The translations under genes and the position numbers were made by a program. The notes under the pieces were generated by a model. That model had not been told where the DNA came from. It saw nothing but the letters and a program-made list of their open reading frames with translations, and ran no database searches. 64,000 bases of DNA from Pegoplata infirma. Its lineage: Eukaryota > Arthropoda > Insecta > Diptera > Anthomyiidae. The stretch covers positions 143,974,275-144,038,274 of the forward strand of contig OY992537.1 in the NCBI GenBank assembly GCA_963921195.1. The letters run 5' to 3'. Below, piece after piece: positions 1 through 11,926 of the stretch (position 1 is its first letter; every line of letters starts with the position of its first letter).

Positions 1-593
1 TGGTAATGAAAAAATTTTCATTACCATTTAATGGTAATTAAATTTTTTTAATTGAAAAAATAATTACTAATGGTAATGAAATGCACCAATTGATAAAAAA
101 CACCAATTATAATTAGTTTCAAAACCATTGGTTTGCACATTTTTGTTTTTTTGAAAAGTTAAAAATTTAAACATCAAAGTATGTTTTTACAAAAAAATAT
201 GAAAATGTCAAAGACAAAAAAACAAAACGCAAATAAAAATTTCAAATATTGTGTTATACAAAGGTAATCAACGTGTGTTTGGTTTATAAAATGTGAAAAA
301 CTAAAATACCATATAAAAAAAAAACAACAGATATTTCCAAATATTAACGATTTTGACAATATTGTGACGACTTTTACTAATGGTAATTATATTTTTTAAG
401 TGATGCCATACCAATGGTAATTATTTTTTTTTAATTTTCATTAGTAATTAAATTAATAAGTAATTTAATTGGTACAATTGATACAACCAATGGTAATGAA
501 AAAAATTTCATTACCATTGACATCAATTAAATGGTAATTAAACCATCAATTAATTGGTCCCTTTAATTAATTTGTCCCATCTATGGTATCCAA
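1..593. repeat. AT-rich ATGGTAAT inverted-repeat tract
   Basis: The stretch is built from many direct and inverted copies of ATGGTAAT/ATTACCAT, for example the hairpin-like pairs near 1-30 and 495-520. No credible coding sequence is seen; the short open frames are low-complexity. It looks like the remains of a miniature inverted-repeat element or a local satellite, and it is cut by the window edge so its left end is unknown. Confidence 0.5.
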
Positions 594-1286
594 CTAGCGC
601 TTTAAAGTGGGACATCGCCTTAGAGAATCATGCATGAATTCAGCACGTTTGGAAGCGCTACTTGACTCGGGATTCCTTTCCAAAAGCTGCTGCCAGTTCA
701 GCAAAATTTCTGCTGGGATATTTCGAATATTTCAATTTATATTTCAGAAATTTCCATTTATATTTCAGAAATTACCATTTATAACTAAAAAATGTTCAAT
801 TACATTTCAAAAATTTTCAACTATATTGGAAATTATTGAAATATAATTGGAAATTTTTAAATATAATTGGAGATTCTAAAATATGATTGAACATTTTTTG
901 TAATATAATTTGCATTTTCTGAAATTAAAGTGGAAAAGGTGTACTCAAATTTTTTTTTTCATTCAAAATGTGTTAAAGGTGTTATGATTGAAGCACTCTT
1001 TTCAGCGTTGATTAATGCGCAAAAATTATGCAGTCAAATCATGTGTCTTTGTCCAAAACTCATGGTTTTTCATTCAAAAAGTATTAAATATATTAAATGG
1101 GAAAGCATGTGCGAAATTGTATCGAAATGTAATTTTATATTTTAAGTTTTATATAAAAAATCTTAACAAAAAATTAAAATTGTTTCCCCTTACTTTTACT
1201 GCATCCTCAAGAGCGCTCTTTGGATGCGCTTCGGTATGCTATAAAAAAATGCTGTGTCGCCAAAATCTCGATATATTTTTGCTGGG
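594..1286. mobile_element. Foldback repeat, copy 1 (partner at 43,963-44,743)
   Basis: Positions 594-717 match 44,620-44,743 in direct orientation (both run into AATTTCTGCTGGG), whereas about 930-1,240 matches 43,963-44,220 in inverted orientation. The two modules are therefore flipped relative to each other between copies, as expected of an element with internal inverted repeats. Both 712-717 and 1,281-1,286 read GCTGGG, the same end seen on the CCCAGC-type elements at 12,251 and 48,238. No coding potential is seen; the middle holds repeated ATTTCAGAAATT-like units. Confidence 0.55.
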
Positions 1287-1955
1287 TTGTGTAGTGAACG
1301 GTTTCCTAACTTAATTATTTTTATTAATAACCGTAATCAAAATGTTTTATTGCTAAATGTTCGAAATATTAATACCCTGGCAATAATAAAAACATCGTGT
1401 TAATATAGACCAACTAAATGAAATTATTTAAATGTTCAATAAACACCACCTGTTGGTAAAAACTTGTGCTGGGTTGCCGATGTATATGTACTGTACACCA
1501 ATCCTTGATCTTTTACATGCATATCGATAATTATCACCAATAAAAGGATTCTGTCTTTATTATACCATCACACATATTGTCATATCAAAGTTTCTGGTCC
1601 GGTTATTGAAGTTTTTAAACTCTTAGTTTTTCTATTAATTAGTTCTCATATTAACAGAGCAAACACTAGCCTTAGGAAAAAAAATAAATCTAAATGTTCA
1701 GTATCTTACAGTTCTGGCGTCTAATTTTATGGTTTTGGTTGAGACATATTTAGGTTAGCCATTGCTATGGCAGATATGGTAGTTTTTTTTTTCAATTGTA
1801 TTGTTTACCAAAAAAAAAAAAAAAAAAAAAAACTTTAATGTGGATCTTGAACATGCGGTACTTTGTATGCAAAATAGGCCATTGAACAATAATTGTAATG
1901 GCATCCGAACTATAATGGAATTTTAAACGCATGTTCTCGGTCATTTCTCAAAATA
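1287..1955. other. Unassigned non-coding stretch
   Basis: No gene or bounded element is recognised. It contains a pure A run at about 1,809-1,832 and a second GCTGGGTT at about 1,470 that may be another CCCAGC-type end without a visible partner. Confidence 0.4.
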
Positions 1956-2498
1956 ATCCTACAGTAAAAAATACAGTAAAAGTGTTATAACTTTAACTAT
2001 ACTACTTTTTTAGTAATTTACAGTATAAATTTAGCTTTACAGTAAAAATTTACATAGTTATTTTTTTGAAATTGGAATACTTCGAACTTTACTGAATACT
2101 GATTTTTTACCAATTTTTTAATAATTTTTGTTAGTAATTTTAAAAAATTTAAAAAATTATTTTTGACACCTAATATGGTAAACTTTACATTTTTGAATAT
2201 TTTTTTTTTTCAAACGCACATAGCAAATTTTCGTTGAAAAAAAATAAATGTATATTTTTTTTTTTAAATTTCCGAAATAGATAATTGCCAGCTATCAAGC
2301 TCAATAATTATATATTTTTGAAACAATTTTTTTGTTAAAAAATTTTTCAAAATCGATTTTGGATAGGTTTTCGCTTTTAAATTTGTTTACCGTTTTTTTA
2401 TAACTGCTTTAGTAAAAATTGACTAACGCGTTGTAGGGCCCTTTAATACTAACAATTAGTAATAACTACCAACTTTTTAGTAAGGAATACTGTAGGAT
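1956..2498. mobile_element. Miniature inverted-repeat element, ATCCTACAGTA termini
   Basis: The left end reads ATCCTACAGTA and the right end TACTGTAGGAT, an 11-bp perfect terminal inverted repeat about 540 bp apart. The interior is AT-rich with repeated AGTAAA/TTTACAGTA motifs and no coding sequence. A target duplication is not clear, so the superfamily is not assigned. Confidence 0.6.
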
Positions 2499-2698
2499 TT
2501 ATATGAGTGTATAGAAACTTTCAAGAAATTACAAGTTATAAAATTTTAATTCCATATTGGAACAGAAAGTTGTATAAAATATCGAGTGCGATTTCCTAAT
2601 ATTGGAATATTTGTGTAAATCTTCATACCAAGGTAAATTTTTGGTTAAAAAAAAAAATAAAATTAACGAAGGGATAAGAAAAAGAAATTAAATTCCAG

Positions 2699-2970
2699 AA
2701 TCTTCAAAGATCCACTGAGCATTGGATTGCTTTATATAACCGTAAACCATATGCTGTGTCAATAAAGTCCTTTAAATCCAAATATTTAGTGGAGTTCCGC
2801 GATAACCGTCGCAAGGGCCTCGCAGGTCAAAACATACTCCAAAAGGTAACTTTTTATATGTCAGACATTTTTGACTATCCCACCAATTAATGTTAATATT
2901 TTCTTAATATCAGTATGTCATCACGGCTCTAAAACCGTCGAGCGTTTCTGTTGACGATTCCAAAAATTGA
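2699..2970 (+). CDS. Candidate 3' terminal exons of an unidentified host gene
   Basis: Two open blocks are joined by a typical short fly intron. The first, 2,699-2,845, follows an AATTCCAG acceptor, is open for exactly 49 codons and ends at AAG|GTAACT. The intron is 68 bp and ends TTCTTAATATCAG. The second, 2,914-2,970, stays in the same phase and ends in TGA at 2,968-2,970. The peptide contains WIALYNRKPYAVSIKSF, then KYLVEFRDNRRKGLAGQ and a short tail with YVITALKPSS. The W-x-A, P-Y-A-x-I and Y-x-V-x-F-x-D spacing resembles Tudor or chromo-barrel folds, but that is only a pattern impression and I do not recognise the protein. Upstream exons were not found; the element ending at 2,498 may lie in the preceding intron. 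The two matched splice sites and conserved phase make chance unlikely. Confidence 0.6.
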
Positions 2971-3229
2971 CACATGGTTTGTGGATTATTGGTTATTCGC
3001 CGCCAGCTCTCACAAAGAAAAAAAAACCAAACCAAATCACTCAACCTACCAGCAAATTTTATATACCATCATTTTTTAATTAGTCTCAGCAACTGAAATA
3101 ACAAACAAGAAACCTGTTATTAGTTCTTTCAATTAAATTTTAAAGTTCTTAAAACGAAATTAAATCATCAGTCTCCAGAAAAATAATATAACAAAAACTA
3201 ACATAGTGAAGTGAAGTACAAAAAAAAAA

Positions 3230-3558
3230 AGAAAAAACAACATTATTTATTGTGAAGCTTGAGCGGATATCGACTTGGCTACCGCGTACTAGGGTGATCT
3301 TGGACTCCAGTCGAAAATCTGCATCAAACAACTTAACCAGCCAGTGTAACTCCAGCATAATATCTCTGCTCGGTATCATATTTTATATGACGGAAAAATC
3401 CAAACCATTTTTTTAGACACGTTATGCATCTTTGAGAATACTATATATCTGTTCTAAATGAGACCGGTAAACTACGTCAAAGATCATCTTTAAAACCCAT
3501 CGACTACTGGAACCCGCGAATGATCGATAAACCAAGACTACAATTTTTAATTTGCTAA
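3230..3558. other. Coding-like patches of uncertain strand
   Basis: This patch is richer in G+C than its surroundings and does not match any repeat in the window. On the plus strand an open frame at 3,436-3,558 encodes GKLRQRSSLKPIDYWNPRMI and ends in TAA. On the minus strand an open frame from about 3,379 down encodes MLELHWLVKLFDADFRLES. The LKPIDYW stretch recalls the basic-aromatic CENP-C signature (LKPxxYW), but the match is short and no convincing splice acceptor precedes it. These may be exons or exon relics of the gene ending at 2,970 or of a neighbour; I cannot name them. Confidence 0.3.
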
Positions 3559-3786
3559 TGATCATTAACGAGGTTAACGTTTAATTACTTTACCTAACGG
3601 TACTTATTTTTTAAAGTAATTTGTTTAATTTTTTTATACCTAAGAAAAGAAATAATAGTACCACGGTAGCGAAAATGTATAGCCTGCAACTATAATTACA
3701 CATCCAATTAACCCCTATAAGCAGTATAGACGGTAACCAGCCACGACTCCATGCAAGTAAATTAACCCATTAATTGAACTTTTCAG

Positions 3787-3852
3787 CAACGCGATTATAT
3801 GTAACATCGAGCTCTTGAAGGCCTTCCAGAACATCGACAGCATACATATATG
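3787..3852 (+). CDS. Candidate 66-nt internal exon
   Basis: A good acceptor (TTGAACTTTTCAG) and a consensus donor (ATG|GTGAGT) flank 66 nt. Only one of the three frames is open, giving 21 whole residues with ELLKAFQNIDSIHI and leaving one base on the left and two on the right, so the exon keeps the reading frame if included or skipped. The block is G+C-richer than its flanks. No partner exon with matching phase was found, and the opposite strand also has an open frame, so the call rests on the splice sites alone. Confidence 0.35.
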
Positions 3853-5221
3853 GTGAGTCCCAAAATTAATATTTATACCTAATATACTTGCATACAACAT
3901 GTTTGAAGAAGTAACAATCATCATAATTAAGTTAGCTTGGGAGAGTTATATGTAGATTAATTCATATAATGACGTTTTTTGATTTTTTATTTTTTTTCAC
4001 GTAAATTTAAATAACTAGTGTTATTAAATCTCTTGAGTAATATTTGATATACTTTAAAAACCAAAAAAAAAGGAAAAAAAAAAAATATCATAATAGAAAA
4101 AAAAAACAAACGGATTTTTTTTTTATTACATTATTTGTTTTGATTATTTTTGCTTCTTCCAAATATTTTGGTTGTGTACTACTGAACCGTCGACGTATTA
4201 GAAAACGTAGATACCACCGTTTTGAATAGTTTTCTTTTTATTATTATGACAAATAGTAATAGATTATAATTAAATTCAAACTCTTAGCTGAGTACGAATT
4301 ATTTCGTCATAAGCAAATTCGTTCGTCTTTCCAATTTTCGTAACGGTACTTCAATCTATTTTTTTTCCCCATTTTATGAATTTTTTTGTAATAAGATAAG
4401 TTTCATACTACCCTAATTGTAATTTTATTTTTTTTCTAAAAGAAAAAAAAAATTGTTTGATAAAACTACCATGTATCTATTTTCTATCCAATAGTTATTA
4501 AATTTATTACCCGGCAAAATATTTTTTTTGTTAATTAAATTAACAAATAAAAACGATGCTGGCTTTTTTTTTCATTGTAAACTGAATTAATATTGAATTA
4601 AATATGTCTGGATAAAACTACACAAAGTGTTTTCTTGTGAGGATAATGGATTAGGTTAAGTAATCTCCTTCTTGTAAAGATTTTGGGGCTCTAACTAAAA
4701 TTATTAAGTCATTAGAGCCAAGGTTTTGGGTGGGTAATGAGACTTTACTCTTTCATAACATCAGAAAGAGCTAAAAATACTGGATAATTCAAATATTATG
4801 TGCTTGCTTCTTTTCCTTTATATATGGCCATAAACGGGCTTTTGTTTCTTTAGTAATCATATGGTCATTCTGGTCCCTTAATATAGTTTATGTAAATTGT
4901 AACGATCTTTAAGACAAAATAGGGAGTCTATAATAAAATTTCTGTATACGAACTGGATTTTGTTACTGAAGCGGACCGAACCTACCCCGCCCGACTGTTA
5001 GCTAGTTTTTTCAATGGCTCCCGCAGTCCGCTTCGTAGCAATCTCTACTGGTACTTTTTCCTATTTGGTTTGGGTATCGTAATATTGTTCAAAGTGTTCA
5101 TTACAGTTGCTTGTCTTAATTTTATTTGTCAGCATAAAATATCTCGTGAAAATTTCTATTTTTTGGGACGTTTAATTTCCAGATGGGAGTTGAATAAATG
5201 TCATGTACATGGAAATATGAA
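3853..5221. other. Unassigned non-coding stretch
   Basis: Mostly A- and T-runs (about 3,980-4,460), then ordinary AT-rich sequence. The open frame at 4,044-4,229 is a lysine-rich translation of A-runs and is not supported. The pair ACCCGGCAAAAT (4,508) and GATGCTGGCTTTT (4,556) could be ends of a very small element but is too weak to call. Confidence 0.4.
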
Positions 5222-5229
5222 GTAAATGG

Positions 5230-7369
5230 TAGAGTTGTCAATTATTCGCCTTTTACATTGTTCGAATAATTTAAATAATTGTTTTTGTTCATTCGATCAA
5301 ACGATTAAATCTAAAAAATTATTCGATTAATCGAAGAGAATAACGAATAAAAAAGTGATAATTAAAAAATATTTTTATTAACAAAAAAAATAAATAATTA
5401 ATATAAAAAACTTAAAAACAAAATACTTAATATTTTATTAACAATAAATAAGTTAAAAAACTTATAAATTGAACAACTCAGTTTACTTTTTAAGTAAAAA
5501 CACATAAAAAACTTAAATTTTAATAATTTTAAGTTTTAATTTGGTGGAAGTCGGCGGGGACGTTGGAGGACACCTTTTCTCTCTCAATAAATGTTTACAA
5601 ATACGCCTAAAAACACTTATCATTATTTTGTGTTACTTTATATAACTTTATATAACGCCCTTAAAATGGGGAGGGCCATAAAAATAGCAATTTCCTAATC
5701 ATCTTAGTTCAAATACAAGTCAAACAACTTCATATGGTATAAAAATATTTCATATGTTGAACAAGTATGCAAAAACAACTTGTAAAAAAAATGTGTTTTT
5801 CTGGTGGTGTTTTAGTTCTTTAAGGGGGAACATTTTTCCCCCTTTCGATTTTGCTTTTGACCTACACCGAACCAAATACGGCAGTAATATTTACGAAAAA
5901 GCATGTTGATTTGACGAAAGAACAATCATTATACAGCTAACAAAACGGGGGTGTTGATTTGAATAAAATTTTCGTTAATTTATATTTGAGATAAATTTGA
6001 CGAAATTTCGTCAAATTAACAGAATTATTTTCGTCAATTTGAATAAAATAGTTTATTCAATTTGAATAAATATCATCAATTTAACTAAATAATTTTCGTC
6101 AAATTCACGATATTTTAACAATTTTACTAAATTTTTCTACCCTTACAAAAATAAAATATCCATAAATATTATTTTTGTTATTATTTTAATTTTTTTATTG
6201 AATAGAATATTTTAATATTTAAAGAACTTAAAAAATTTTAACTATAATAAACAAAAAAAAATACAAAATAAATAATTGAACTAATTTAAATATAAACTTA
6301 CACAAAGGGGAAAACGAATGACTTTTTACAGCAAATGACGAAGGAAATGTACATATTTTCAAATTCCAGACGGAAACTTGTTTATCTTTGAACCATTGTC
6401 AATATAATATGTATGTAGAATACCTAAAAACATTAATAAAAATTAGTTGTTTGTAAATTTAATTTTTATATAATCATTACTTACATGAAGTTTCTTAAAA
6501 TTTAAAGATGTTTTCACATGAAATTTTGCAGCATTTGAAGACGCATTTTACCATGCCAAAAATGGCATAAAAACTAATAGCTTTAGGCAATTGGATAAAA
6601 TTTCATTAAAAAATAAATTAATTTTCACAAAAAATACACTTTTTTCATGACGCTGCACATAGAAAAAATAATGGCGTCCAAACTAAAAATATTAGTCAAT
6701 TTGACGAAATTTTGTCAATTTTACTTCTTCAGAGGATGTAAACTTGACGAAATTTCGTTGATTTGAATAAAATTTGTTGAATCTTAAAAAAAAAATTGAC
6801 AAAATTTTGTTAAAGATCTACGAAAATTTTTTGTTGATTTTACCTACGAGATTTGGTTCGGTGTAACCAGCCTATGACCATAAGTTATAATTGTCCCAAA
6901 CTTATTTTATTTTTGACTGTATCGTGCCCTCCCAAGAGGTATTTTACATGCTGCGTTTTTTTCTTGCACGCCTTTTTATCTTACAATTAGTTTTTTTTTT
7001 TTGAAGGCAATCGGGAGTGAGAAGCAAACAACGAAGAAGGAAAATAGAATTCGTGATTTTTTGTCTACCCGTTTGCTCTCTATCTCCGTTTGCCCACAAA
7101 AAAAAGTTGATAGTCTTTATTGCAAGCAAAAAAAGACAGCATGCAAATACCGTCCAATTAGGACATCGCTAGAATGTCTAAGAATCGATCACTGATCAAT
7201 AATATATATTCTTTATGGGTTATATTAATTGGCTAAATTAATCGATTAATTGGCCTAAATTAATCGATTTATTCGTTATTCGAAAATCGTCATTTTTAAA
7301 TTAATCAAACAGGAGTTTGATTGTGTTTGATCGATTAATAGAATTATTCTTAATCGGTTGACAACTCTA
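5230..7369. mobile_element. hAT-like non-autonomous element with 8-bp target duplication
   Basis: The element begins TAGAGTTGTCAA and ends TTGACAACTCTA. It is flanked by identical 8-bp copies GTAAATGG at 5,222-5,229 and 7,370-7,377. A YARNG-type terminus with an 8-bp duplication is what hAT transposases make, so the superfamily is inferred. Subterminal sequence on both sides is full of ATTCGATTAAT-like motifs in opposite orientation. No transposase is present. A second element (5,863-6,865) sits inside. The open frames in 6,944-7,488 cross A-runs and are not credible genes. Confidence 0.85.
5863..6865. mobile_element. Nested element with TACACCGAACC termini
   Basis: The left end reads TACACCGAACCAAAT and the right end ATTTGGTTCGGTGTA, a 15-bp perfect terminal repeat. 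ACC flanks both sides (5,860-5,862 and 6,866-6,868), compatible with a 3-bp duplication such as PIF/Harbinger elements make, though three bases can match by chance. The interior repeats TTGACGAAATTT and TCGTCAATTTGAATAAA many times on both strands, which looks like an internally amplified miniature element. No coding sequence is seen. Confidence 0.65.
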
Positions 7370-7377
7370 GTAAATGG

Positions 7378-8390
7378 GCAACATAAAACAATATGGTAAG
7401 ATATGACTAGAGAAATTTTAATAAAATCGTATGTAAAATACAAAATTGTTAATTCTGTTTTCCGCCTTTCTAGGAGATTAATCGGCAATTTGAATCGCCC
7501 GCATCAAAGTTTCATCAAGTGCTAAATAAATAGAAAATTGTTTTATAAAAACGGATCTGGTAATATAGTTCCTGAACATTTTGAGGTTTGTCAGATAAAA
7601 AAAGGATTATAGAATTGCCAACATTTTAGAGAAACTTTTATGCAAAAAATGGTTTTCGGAATCTTAAGAGTTTTCTATATGAAAATTTTATCAGAATCTG
7701 AAGGACATTCTGTAAAAAATTACCACTAAATCTGATGTTTTTCTGTCGGAAAAGTCCTCTGAATTTAAAAGGTTTTTCTATACGAAAATTACAGTTTTTC
7801 TACAAGAAAATATTCTTTTAATATGAGTAAACCACTCAGAAAACCCATAAGAAAAAATCTTGGTGTCAAAAGTGCTTTTAAAGAAAAAAATCGACAGATT
7901 CTTTAGATTTTTATGAAGGCTTTTAAATCAGATCACATATTATAGAAAAGAATCTGTACATTGTTCTATAAAAACTATTTTTTTTTAATTTTGTTCCTAT
8001 AGGAAGTTCTTAGGATCTGATATTTTGTTGTTAATTTTTATATGTATATTTGTAATTTTAACATGTTATTTCTTTAATTTTTACATGATATTTCTTAAAT
8101 TTTAACATAATATTAATAAATTTTTGATATACATACGTTTAAATACCACAAAAATTGTGTTTTAATTAAAGGTTTAATTTAAAGGTAAAAATTGTCTGAA
8201 TGCACCCTTTTTTGTCTGAAATACTGGTACGAATACGTACCGTTAACGGTCCGCTGTTAATGGAGTCTACTCCGTCCAGATAAAGGTACGTATACGGACT
8301 CGGATTCCGTTTTTGACGGACCGAAAGCGGACCGTAAATAGACCTTTTTGTTTGTTGGGATCATTAAAAGCAACATAGTTAGGCTGACCA
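7378..8390. repeat. Non-coding stretch with diverged minisatellite
   Basis: From about 7,590 to 8,010 degenerate units of roughly 40 bp recur, each with a CAGAATCTGA-like core and TTTTTCTATACGAAAAT-like spacer; the same motif forms a clearer array at 37,555-37,830. The rest holds no gene that I can see. Around 8,220-8,345 there are palindromic GTACCGTTAACGGTCCG-type words of unknown origin. Confidence 0.45.
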
Positions 8391-8391
8391 T

Positions 8392-8508
8392 TCGTACTGA
8401 TTTGATCAGTACATGTACCGATTTTTGATCACGAGTACTGATAAAAAAACGTTGTACCGATTAGTACTGATTTTTTGAAATATGTACTGATTGTACTGAT
8501 TTTTGAAC
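8392..8508 (+). repeat. GTACTGATT short tandem-like repeat
   Basis: The word GTACTGATT and close variants (GTACCGATT, GTACTGATC) recur about ten times in some 115 bp with irregular spacers. It is not coding and has no partner elsewhere in the window. Confidence 0.6.
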
Positions 8509-9078
8509 AATTCAACATAAAAAGTAATTTTATTCGAATATTCTATACTAAGGTCGCTGTTCCAAAAAAAGTAATTCACATAAAAAATGTGAAAATGACA
8601 ATTTTCGATTTTTTTTTGGTGTTCTAGATTTCACATCCGAATTTCTTTTTCGTTTCACATAATTAAAATTTGGTGAAAGTAAAACGAATGCACTTTTTTC
8701 CTTATAATTTGTTAAGTGTTAATTATTCGATTTCTACTTCGAATGAAAACGTAACCAACAAAACATTAAACTGAATTTCATGTGATTCGGAAATTTTCAT
8801 GTGAATTGAAAAGTTGTGAAAGACAGAACAGAGGCCTAAAACTTGAATTTCCATAAAATAAGTCTTCAGAGTAGTTTTTTATAACTTAAGTCTGATAATG
8901 AAATAATTTATAATGAATTAATCTAATGAGATTAAAGTTCGTGGATCAAGAGGTTCTTTAACGCAAAAATGTATCTGAACATAGTAGGTTATTTTGATCT
9001 TCATACATTTATATGAAAAGGAGCACAGAGTCTTTGAAGTTTTCTATAACGAAAAATTCATGGGATGATTTGTTTTTT
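8509..9078. other. Non-coding stretch, possible miniature element
   Basis: TAAGGTCGCTGTTC near 8,548 is imperfectly mirrored by GAACAGAGGCCTAA near 8,828, suggesting a degenerate element of about 290 bp; no target duplication is visible. The remainder is AT-rich with no gene. Confidence 0.35.
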
Positions 9079-10198
9079 ATACCCTCCACTCTAGTGATAG
9101 AGGGTATATATAAGTTTGTCATTCCGTTTGTAACACATCGAAATATTGGTCTAGGGCCCCATAAAGTATATATATTCATGATCCTTGATCGATTTTAAGT
9201 CGATCTAGCGATGTCCGTCCGTCCGTCCGTCTGTCTGTCTGTCCGTTGAAAACACGCTAACTTTTGAAAGACTTTACGGAGGCTCCTGAAGTTTGACAAA
9301 TATGTTCTCCATTTACCGGGTCAGGTTGGTATTGCAATCCAGCGAAATCGGTCCAGTGGTTCAAAAGTTATGAGCAAAAGAGTAAATTTCGGCAAGGGTA
9401 TTTTTCGAATTTACAAGATTAAAACCACTATAACTTTCGAAAGACAATTCTGAGGGGGCTGAAGCTTAGCATACATATTTGTCGTTCCCCAAGGCTGTTT
9501 GGTTTTGAATTTCAGCAAAATCGGTTCAGTGGTTCAAAAGTTATAAGCAAAGCACTGAATTTCAGATTTGTTTCACCTTAAACTGTTGAAAACTCGTTAA
9601 ACAAGTTTTAAAAGCATGGTGAAATACCAGTTTTGTAAAACTTGTTGTTGTTTGTTTTCTTGTCGTGGGGTGCAGTTTAGTTGTTAGACAAGTAAATATT
9701 TGTTATTGTTTTGTTATTGTTAGTGTAACTGTATGTAACGGGAAAAAATCAAATAAAGTATGTGTATGATTGAATGTTAATTTGTTTTTGGTTTTTAAAG
9801 AAGAGGATGAAAATAAAAAAAGAGGAAAATATGTGAAATAGTTTTTTTTGTATTACATATAGGTATAAAACAACAAAACTATTTTACAAAGTAATTTGTT
9901 ACTCAAAGAAATTGTACACTAAAAAAATATTTACACTCAAAAAAAAATGTACACATTATTATTTTTTTTTTTTTGAATGAAATGGCAGACTCAAAAAAAT
10001 GCTGACAATCAAAAAAATTTTACACTCAAAAAAATTTGATTGATTAAAAGAAAGTTTGACTCAAAATAATATACATATTTCTAATAAAAAATTTGTAATG
10101 CAATTTTTTGAATTTTTTTTTAGAAAATTACTATCAGATAACATTGTGGAGGGTATTCATAGATTCGACCAAGTCGAAAATAATTTTTCTACTTGTTA
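9079..10198 (+). repeat. Dispersed dipteran repeat with ATACCCTCCAC ends
   Basis: ATACCCTCCAC at 9,079-9,089 faces GTGGAGGGTAT at 10,146-10,156, and the right end carries the hairpin GATTCGACCAAGTCGAA followed by CTACTTGTT. Sequences with this combination (terminal ATACCCTCCAC, the CGTCC/GTCT array, blocks beginning GCTAACTTTTGAAAG) are very common in fly genomes; I place it there by recollection and do not assign a transposon class. Blocks near 9,240-9,380 and 9,420-9,560 are related to each other and end in similar TCAGTGGTTCAAAAGTTAT phrases. The open frame 9,013-9,198 runs through its edge and is not a gene. Confidence 0.6.
9213..9245 (+). repeat. (GTCC)n(GTCT)n microsatellite
   Basis: Short array of GTCC units followed by GTCT units inside the dispersed repeat. 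Related arrays occur at 30,741-30,760 and, inverted, at 34,080-34,100 in the terminal repeats of another element. Confidence 0.8.
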
Positions 10199-10222
10199 TA
10201 TTTTCAAAAAGATGATGCAATG

Positions 10223-10457
10223 CGCATCAAGGTTATTAGAGAATCATGTGGAAAGTTTTCTAAAAGGAAGCGTTATCAAAACTTAATCGAAAAAGGGGGG
10301 AAAAGCACTCAGAACATCAGGGCTATTTAAAATATAATGTAATTGCATGAATCCAAATGCTTTGATGAGGTAATAACAAAGCGCATCAAGGTTATTAGAA
10401 AAACATGTGGAAAGTTTTCTAAAAGGAAGCGTTATCAAAACTTAATCGAAAAAGGGG
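10223..10457 (+). repeat. Two copies of a 78-bp unit, 158 bp apart
   Basis: A unit beginning GCGCATCAAGGTTATTAGA and ending near AATCGAAAAAGGGG occurs at about 10,223-10,300 and again at 10,380-10,457 with only a few differences. The open frame starting at 10,056 crosses the first copy and is not supported as a gene. Confidence 0.65.
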
Positions 10458-11354
<897 letters not shown>

Positions 11355-11567
11355 TATTCTCATGACCACATCAAGGAAAATGAAAATATTGACACAAATG
11401 ATACCGGTTTAATTCGAGGCTCTGCCTCACATACTGGTGCTGGTCTTAGCATTGGTCTTAGGGTTGCGACCTTGAAGTCCGGCCTTGATTCTGGTTGGGG
11501 TGCTCAGCCTAATATTGGTGGTAAAAAGAAACTTAAGCCATCAAAGGTGAGGCACAACCAGAGATAA
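11355..11567 (+). other. Unidentified coding-like patch, 70 codons
   Basis: An open frame without an ATG runs from a TGA to a TAA and is markedly G+C-richer than its surroundings between 11,408 and 11,545. The translation contains GLIRGSASHTGAGLSIGLR and ends KKKLKPSKVRHNQR, a glycine/serine-rich stretch with a basic tail. I do not recognise it. It could be a relic of a retroelement ORF1 or an exon fragment; it precedes the first RTE fragment by about 270 bp. Confidence 0.3.
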
Positions 11568-11832
11568 CGACTATAAGTCGCCCTTTGTGGCAATAATCAG
11601 TATCTTTGGAAATATGGCAACACCTAACATTTGTGTCTAAAATATAAACCATGTCTGGAAATGTGTCAAAATAAGTACTTAGATCAGAATTGATGAAGGA
11701 GAGGAAGAAGAATAATGATTACTAAAAATAGAATTTGTTTACACAAATTACAATAACAACTCTTCTGTTAGAAAAAACAACAGCAACAACCAAACTCGAA
11801 TTGAAAAAATCAGGATTTAGTTGATAGTTGCT

Positions 11833-11922
11833 TTTTGCAAATTTGAAAGCGTAGATCAGATAAAATACCTTGGATTAACTATACACCGCAACGAGGGTAT
11901 GAATGTAGCAATACAAGACCGT
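11833..11922 (+). pseudogene. RTE-type LINE reverse transcriptase, fragment 1 of 3
   Basis: The translation contains FESVDQIKYLGLTIHRNEG, the VDxxKYLG step found after the catalytic core in RTE-type and related LINE reverse transcriptases. It continues logically at 13,461 and again at 20,312. The two breaks are explained by later insertions. Everything upstream (endonuclease and catalytic motifs) is missing, so the original insertion was already 5' truncated or has decayed. Confidence 0.75.
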
Positions 11923-11926
11923 AAAA

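Noticed and set aside
3715..3924. 69-codon minus-strand frame over the candidate micro-exon
   Set aside because: The plus strand has good splice sites exactly bounding the open segment, whereas the minus strand lacks an acceptor and the frame runs into AT-rich intron-like DNA.
4044..4229. 61-codon lysine-rich frame
   Set aside because: It translates A-runs and has no support.
7590..8010. CRISPR-like array of short units
   Set aside because: Units are diverged, unequal and lack unique spacers; this is a eukaryotic minisatellite.
9079..10198. Assignment to Helitrons
   Set aside because: A terminal hairpin is present but the CTRR end expected of Helitrons is not clear on either strand.
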